From contig NZ_AOJI01000012.1 of assembly GCF_000336995.1 (NCBI RefSeq), positions 1 to 64,000 on the forward strand: 64,000 nucleotides of DNA. The letters are read 5' to 3'. Of the stretch, positions 59,873-64,000 are shown in pieces. The first letter of the stretch is position 1. Every line of letters begins with the position of its first letter. The DNA is from Halorubrum aidingense JCM 13560 (GTDB lineage Archaea; Halobacteriota; Halobacteria; Halobacteriales; Haloferacaceae). The notes under the pieces were generated by a model. The model searched no databases. It saw only the letters and a list, made by a program, of their open reading frames with translations, and was not told where the DNA came from. Made by a program: the position numbers and the translations under genes.

Positions 59873-61003
59873 GTGACGACGCTGGTCATCTGTATCGATC
59901 GCTCGGGGGCGATCGGCCGGGCCACCAACGTCCCGATGCCGGTCGCCGGCTGGGAGGCGGTCCGGTCGCTCGTCACAGACGCCGGGCTCAGCGACCCGGA
60001 GGACGCCAGCGTCAACTGTCTGCTCGAATCCCTGCGCGTCGCGCGCGACCTCCGTGACGAGCGCGAGGAGTCGGTCGTCGCGGTGGTCTCCGCCGAGAGC
60101 GAGTCCGCGATCGGTGCCGACCGGTCGATCGCCGCCCAGCTCGATGACCTCGTCGACCGGTACGACCCGCGCGCCGCGATCGTCGTGGTCGACTCCGCCG
60201 AGGACGAGCAGGTGCTCCCGATCGTGGAGTCGCGGATGCCGGTCGACTCGGTCGACCGCGTCGTCGTCCGACAGGCCCGCGACATCGAGTCGACGTACTA
60301 CCTGCTCAAGCAGTTCCTCGCCGACGAGCAGCTCCGCTCGACGATTCTCGTCCCCTTCGGGACCGCGCTCCTCCTCTTGCCCGTGTTGTTCTACTACTTT
60401 TCGGCGGGGACGGCGGTCGCGGGCGTGGCGGGACTGCTCGGCGCCGCGCTCCTGTACAAGGGGCTCGCGATCGACCGATTCGTCGCCGGCATGCCCGAAC
60501 GGATCCGGGAGGCGCTGTACGCCGGGCAGGTCTCGATCGTGACGTACGTCGTCGCGGGCGGGCTCACGCTCGTCGGCGGCTTCTTCGGCGTGCTGGCCGC
60601 CTCCGAACTCGGCGCCGACGCCCCTCGGATCGTCGAGGTCATGGAGTTCACGTACGCGGCGGTGCCGTGGTTCGCGATCGCGGGCGTGACCGCGGCCGTC
60701 GGGCGCCTCCTCGACGAACTGATCCGCGACGAGGGGATCCGAACGCCGTACCTCAACCTCCCGTTCGTCATCGCCGCCGTCGCGCTCGTCGTCCGCGGGT
60801 TCGCGGGCTACTTCCTCGCGCAGGAGGCGATCCTCGACCCGCTCGAAATGATGGGCGTCGTCGTGAGTCCCGTCGAGCGGCTCGCCGCGTTCATCGTCGC
60901 GGGGATCGTCGTCTCGCTCGTCGGCGTCAAACTCGCCAGCGACGTGGGGACGGAGACGCTCGAGGACGTCATCGACACTGACCGCGGCGCCGACGGGAAG
61001 TGA
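59873..61003 (+). CDS. DUF373 family membrane protein
   Basis: A 376-residue protein. The N-terminal ~140 residues form an alpha/beta domain starting TTLVICIDRSGAIGRATNVP and including VVAVVSAESESAIGADRSIAAQLD, the DUF373 hallmark. About six hydrophobic segments then span residues 155-365. The GTG at 59873 gives this canonical start; a GTG 12 bases upstream was rejected. TTTTTATTCGG (about 59842-59852) sits about 25 bases upstream. The family is archaeal, widely conserved and of unknown function. Confidence 0.85.
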   Translation: MTTLVICIDRSGAIGRATNVPMPVAGWEAVRSLVTDAGLSDPEDASVNCLLESLRVARDLRDEREESVVAVVSAESESAIGADRSIAAQLDDLVDRYDPRAAIVVVDSAEDEQVLPIVESRMPVDSVDRVVVRQARDIESTYYLLKQFLADEQLRSTILVPFGTALLLLPVLFYYFSAGTAVAGVAGLLGAALLYKGLAIDRFVAGMPERIREALYAGQVSIVTYVVAGGLTLVGGFFGVLAASELGADAPRIVEVMEFTYAAVPWFAIAGVTAAVGRLLDELIRDEGIRTPYLNLPFVIAAVALVVRGFAGYFLAQEAILDPLEMMGVVVSPVERLAAFIVAGIVVSLVGVKLASDVGTETLEDVIDTDRGADGK

Positions 61004-61066
61004 CCGCGACCGCGCCCAAGTATCGCGACCGCGCCGCTTTTGTCGCTCGCGGTCGCGTGAGCGCTC

Positions 61067-61918
61067 ATGGACGTGTACGGACTGATCGGGAACCCGGTCG
61101 GCCACTCGCTGTCGCCGCCGCTGCACGAGGCCGCTTACGAGACGCTCGGAATCGACGCGCGCTACGTGACCTTCGAGCCGGATGCCGACGGCGCCGTCGA
61201 GGCGATCGAGGGCGCCGCCGCGCTCGGCGTCGCCGGGCTCAACGTCACGATCCCGTTCAAGCGGGACGTCGTCGACGCAGTCGACGCCGACCCCCTCGCC
61301 GAGCGGATCGGCGCGGTCAACACGGTCGACTTCGGGGCGGTCGCCGACGGGAGCGCCGGCGGGAGCGGCGACGGCGCCGCCGCCGACCGCCCCCGCGGCT
61401 ACAACACCGACGCGGCCGGCGTCACGCGGGCGTTCGAGCACCACGACGTCGCGCTCGACGGCGCGGACGCGGTCGTCGTCGGCGCGGGCGGCGCGGGCCG
61501 CGCGGCGGCGTTCGCGCTGGCCGACGCCGGCGCGACCGTCCACGTCGCGAACCGGACCGCCGAGCGGGCCGTCTCGCTCGCGGCCGACGTACCGGACGCG
61601 ACCGGTGGCGGGCTCGGCGACGTGGGAGAGCGCCTCGCCGTCGCCGACGTGCTCGTGAACGCGACCAGCGTCGGGATGGACGACCCGGAGTCGACGCCGG
61701 TGTCGGCCGCGCACCTCCACGGCGACTTGGCCGTGCTCGACGCGGTGTACGCGCCGATCGAAACGCGGCTCTTACGGGAGGCGGCCGCCGCGGGCGCGAC
61801 GACCGTCGACGGGGCGTGGATGCTGCTGTTTCAGGGCGTCGAGGCGTTCGAGATATGGACGGGCGAGGACGCGCCCGTCGAGGCGATGAACGCGGCGCTG
61901 CGGGCGGAACTGGCGTGA
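61067..61918 (+). CDS. aroE: Shikimate dehydrogenase
   Basis: A 283-residue NADP-dependent reductase of the shikimate pathway that makes aromatic precursors. Substrate-binding region: [20 protein letters not shown] and [12 protein letters not shown] with the catalytic Lys. Nucleotide-binding Rossmann loop: [16 protein letters not shown]. Then [10 protein letters not shown] and the final [16 protein letters not shown] Gly/Ala/Ser-rich loop (about 88-105) is a haloarchaeal feature. It lies 63 bases after the DUF373 gene. With the PabB/TrpE-type gene at the window end it supports aromatic/folate synthesis nearby, though not adjacent. Confidence 0.94.
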   Translation: MDVYGLIGNPVGHSLSPPLHEAAYETLGIDARYVTFEPDADGAVEAIEGAAALGVAGLNVTIPFKRDVVDAVDADPLAERIGAVNTVDFGAVADGSAGGSGDGAAADRPRGYNTDAAGVTRAFEHHDVALDGADAVVVGAGGAGRAAAFALADAGATVHVANRTAERAVSLAADVPDATGGGLGDVGERLAVADVLVNATSVGMDDPESTPVSAAHLHGDLAVLDAVYAPIETRLLREAAAAGATTVDGAWMLLFQGVEAFEIWTGEDAPVEAMNAALRAELA

Positions 61919-61947
61919 GAGAACCGTCGCGAAGACCCGCGAGCTAG

Positions 61948-62406
61948 TTATAAGAGCGTCGGGCTCGCGAGCAACCCGGCCGTGAGCAGGAGGACGACGG
62001 AGAGCCCGGCGGCGCCGTAGAAGAACGGTTTCGCGTCGCGTGCGGGTTCGCGTAGCTTCCCGGCGTCGACGCCCGAGAGCAGCTTTCCGCTCGCGACCTC
62101 GACGAGACCGGTGATGACGAACCAGAGCGCGAGCATCGTCAACACGAGGTGGCCCCGGCCGCTGCCGGTGAGCGACTCGAACGTGTACAGCGTCCCGGCC
62201 ATGTGGCCGCCGGAGGCGACGAAGGCGACTGCGGCGATGCGGGTGATCCACCGGAGTCGGCCGACGATTCCGGCGAGCGCGTCGCCGCCGATATCGCCGC
62301 GAAGCGCCGACGGGAGCACGGCCACCGCGACGAACAACACGCTGCCGGTCCAGAGCACTGCGAAGGCGACGTGGACCGACCACATCACCGGATTGAGAAC
62401 GTCCAT
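61948..62406 (-). CDS. CopD-like membrane protein
   Basis: A 152-residue protein with four transmembrane helices (about 8-30, 52-72, 88-108, 132-150). The His in MWSVHVAFAVLWTGSVLF, and HMAGTLY, are at positions reminiscent of the CopD/haem-b-binding membrane family. It may bind copper or haem. No copC partner is adjacent. The ATG at 62406 was chosen over one 24 bases upstream. A TTATAAGTG box overlaps the minus-strand upstream region. It is convergent with aroE. Confidence 0.7.
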   Translation of the reverse strand: MDVLNPVMWSVHVAFAVLWTGSVLFVAVAVLPSALRGDIGGDALAGIVGRLRWITRIAAVAFVASGGHMAGTLYTFESLTGSGRGHLVLTMLALWFVITGLVEVASGKLLSGVDAGKLREPARDAKPFFYGAAGLSVVLLLTAGLLASPTLL

Positions 62407-62543
62407 ATCTACCGATCGGTCCGGCGACACTTATAAGCCGGCGAGACGACGGCGTCGCCGTCGGCCGCTTCGTGGCAACGGGGCGAGGCGATATCTCGAC
62501 AGGCCGACGGTTTTTAAATATCTCGCGCGTTTACCGGGGGATA

Positions 62544-63227
62544 ATGGCCCTACTGCAGAAGATCAAAGAGAAACTCGGATTCGGTACTGGCGGCGATGAC
62601 TCCGGATCCGGCGGCGGAGAGACGACGGTAACCGTCGAACACGGCACGGCAGACGACGCCGACGACACGCCGGTCAGCACGGAAGCGAGTGGCGTCGAGA
62701 CCGCGGAGCCGGACGCGTCGGAGTCAGAAGCGCTGGAGCCGGACGCGTCGGAGCCGGCGGACGAGGCCGACGTCGCTGACGAGACCGGCGTCGCTGACGA
62801 GAGCGATGCCGACGACGACGTCGACATCGACGACACCGACGACGAGGAGGACAGCGTCGTTGTCGAGGACGCAGAGAGCGACGGCGAGGCGGTCGCGGTC
62901 GACGAAGACGATGACGCAGCGATCGGGGACGACGGCACGGCTGTCGAGGGGTTAGAGGACGAGAGCGGGGACGACGAAGACGCTCACGAGGCGGAAGCCG
63001 ACTCCGAGACATTGGATTCCGAAGACGGCGGCGCCGTCCCGAGCGACGAGGGCACTCCGGTCGAGCAGATCAAGGGCATCGGCCCGGCGTACGCCGAACG
63101 GCTCGCCGAAATCGACATCCACAGCGTCGAGGAACTCGCCGCGGCCGACGCGACGGCGGTCGCCGAGGGAACCAGCGTCGGCGAGAGCCGCGCCGCGACG
63201 TGGATCGATCGGGCACGGGAGTTCTGA
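62544..63227 (+). CDS. Helix-hairpin-helix protein with acidic linker
   Basis: A 227-residue protein. The N-terminus MALLQKIKEKLGFGTGG is a short basic amphipathic helix. Residues about 20-165 are an extraordinarily acidic Asp/Glu/Ser linker with repeats such as EPDASE and VADETGVADE. The C-terminal ~55 residues are a helix-hairpin-helix domain (PVEQIKGIGPAYAERLAEIDIHSVEELAAAD) as in DNA-binding or RuvA-like proteins. TTTTTAAATATC (62510-62521) is a strong TATA stretch 23 bases upstream. The role is unknown; the acidic linker suggests a tether. Confidence 0.8.
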   Translation: MALLQKIKEKLGFGTGGDDSGSGGGETTVTVEHGTADDADDTPVSTEASGVETAEPDASESEALEPDASEPADEADVADETGVADESDADDDVDIDDTDDEEDSVVVEDAESDGEAVAVDEDDDAAIGDDGTAVEGLEDESGDDEDAHEAEADSETLDSEDGGAVPSDEGTPVEQIKGIGPAYAERLAEIDIHSVEELAAADATAVAEGTSVGESRAATWIDRAREF

Positions 63228-63362
63228 CGCGAACGGCGCGGACCGTCGGGCGTTACTGACTGACTGACCGCCACCGCCGCTGACCGACCGGCGGTGCCGC
63301 TGACCGGGCGACGGCGGACCCCCGACCGCAACTGTTTCGTCGCCGCCGCCGAACCGTCTCCC

Positions 63363-64000
63363 ATGCAGCGATCGGCACACACCGACCGAGACCGGTTCCG
63401 CGAGGTCGCCGCCGCGGCGCCGGCGGGCGCCCGCGTCCCGGTCGAGGTCCGGGTCGCCGTCGACGACCCGTTCGCGGCCTACAAGCGGGCCCGAGACGGT
63501 CCGGGCGGCTTCTTTTACGAGACCACCGGCGGGCAACCCGGGTGGGGGTACTTCGGCGTCGACCCCGTCGAGCGGCTCACCGTCTCGAACGACGCGGTCG
63601 TCGCTCGCGCGAGCGCCCCCGGAGGCGACTACCGTCGCCCGAGCCCGACGCTCGCGGCGCTCGAGGGCCTCGTCGACGGCGAGGCCCTCCGGCGGGGCGA
63701 CTGCGACGTGCCGTACCCCTGCGGCGCGTTCGGCTGGCTCTCCTACGACGCCGCCCGCGAGCTAGAGGCGTTCCCGCCGGCCGCGCCCGACGGGCCGGGA
63801 GCCGTCGACGACCGCGGGCTCCCCCGGCTACAGATCGGCGTCTTCGACCGGGTCGCGGCCTGGGAGTGCCCGATTCCGGACGCGGGGGACGCGGAGGACG
63901 CCGAAGGCGGCGGCTCGCCGGTCACCCTCCGCGTGACCGCCTGTCCGCGGGTGCCGGGCGGACTCGACGGCCCGAACGCCGACCGCGACGCGCTCGATGC
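63363..64000 (+). CDS. PabB/TrpE-type chorismate synthase component, partial
   Basis: The first 212 codons of a gene that continues beyond the window. The N-terminal domain of the anthranilate/aminodeoxychorismate synthase component I family is recognisable: VPVEVRVAVDDPFAAYKRARDGPGGFFYETTGG, then GWGYFGVDPVERLTV and PYPCGAFGWLSYDAARELE. The catalytic chorismate-binding domain lies outside. The glutamine-binding partner is expected nearby downstream. Whether it makes aminodeoxychorismate (folate) or anthranilate (tryptophan) cannot be decided from this part, though the F(Y)GWLSYD block resembles PabB. Confidence 0.75.
   Translation, partial: MQRSAHTDRDRFREVAAAAPAGARVPVEVRVAVDDPFAAYKRARDGPGGFFYETTGGQPGWGYFGVDPVERLTVSNDAVVARASAPGGDYRRPSPTLAALEGLVDGEALRRGDCDVPYPCGAFGWLSYDAARELEAFPPAAPDGPGAVDDRGLPRLQIGVFDRVAAWECPIPDAGDAEDAEGGGSPVTLRVTACPRVPGGLDGPNADRDALD

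Overview
This window is chromosomal DNA from a halophilic archaeon of class Halobacteria, most likely Halorubrum or a close relative. The evidence is very high GC, strongly acidic proteins, start codons usually preceded by an AT-rich TATA-like box about 25-35 bases upstream (leaderless transcripts), archaeal core genes (SRP54, RIO2 kinase, Pcc1, Rpo12, L37Ae, prefoldin beta, TruD, Pth2), a halorhodopsin, two halocyanins and Tat-type secretion signals. Gene density is high. The long open frames antisense to real genes are GC-driven shadows and are left out. I saw no rRNA, tRNA or CRISPR array.

Layout. 0.3-5.4 kb: a hypothetical gene, an orphan archaellum FlaD/E-domain gene, a zinc-ribbon membrane protein, pantoate kinase, a DICT-domain protein and srp54. 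5.4-5.8 kb: a gene-free spacer with a long hairpin. 5.8-12.8 kb: two MFS transporters, PolX DNA polymerase overlapping a Mut7-C RNase-like gene, a hypothetical gene and an aminotransferase. 12.9-17.2 kb: methyltransferase, membrane protein, endonuclease IV and lipoate ligase on the minus strand, then RIO2 on the plus strand. 17.4-23.2 kb: an iron-responsive siderophore-uptake locus (flavoprotein, FecCD-type permease, ATPase, Tat lipoprotein binding protein, 58-residue protein, second flavoprotein). It has two promoters, each carrying a pair of TTAGG-N4-CCTAA iron boxes with centres 36 bases apart. The first promoter drives a 27-codon remnant that looks like the start of a lost binding-protein gene. 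23.3-29.0 kb: a starch/maltodextrin module (TrmB regulator, GH13, divergent GH15). 29.0-33.6 kb: halocyanin, glycosyltransferase, S9 peptidase and a PPOX-fold protein.

33.6-41.7 kb: aldo/keto reductase, a copper-handling pair (TauE/SafE-like protein and CPC-type P-ATPase, overlapping by 4 bases), a halocyanin, halorhodopsin and a TrkA-linked cation/proton antiporter. Together these point to respiratory copper supply and light- or ion-driven membrane energetics. 41.8-45.1 kb: pth2 and truD, then a tnpB-only IS1341-type element whose right end abuts or overlaps the truD stop codon. 45.3-48.4 kb: GMP synthase glutaminase subunit, universal stress protein, small zinc protein, and an information-processing cluster (L37Ae, Rpo12, Pcc1, prefoldin beta, DUF3194). 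48.5-56.0 kb: membrane hydrolase, pyruvate kinase, a small membrane protein, NfeD, dCTP deaminase overlapping the ThiR-type regulator, and methionyl-tRNA synthetase with a fused tRNA-binding domain. 56.1-64.0 kb: VOC protein, riboflavin/F420-pathway reductase, a coiled-coil protein with an unusual leader and upstream ORF, SppA-like peptidase, DUF373 protein, shikimate dehydrogenase, CopD-like protein, helix-hairpin-helix protein, and the start of a chorismate-utilising PabB/TrpE-type enzyme that runs off the window.

Several spacers carry short tandem repeats (units of 11, 15, 20, 22, 23 and 25 bases), each with its own unit. The most interesting features are the paired iron-box promoters with the binding-protein remnant, the TnpB element fused to the truD end, and the uORF-bearing leader of the coiled-coil gene.
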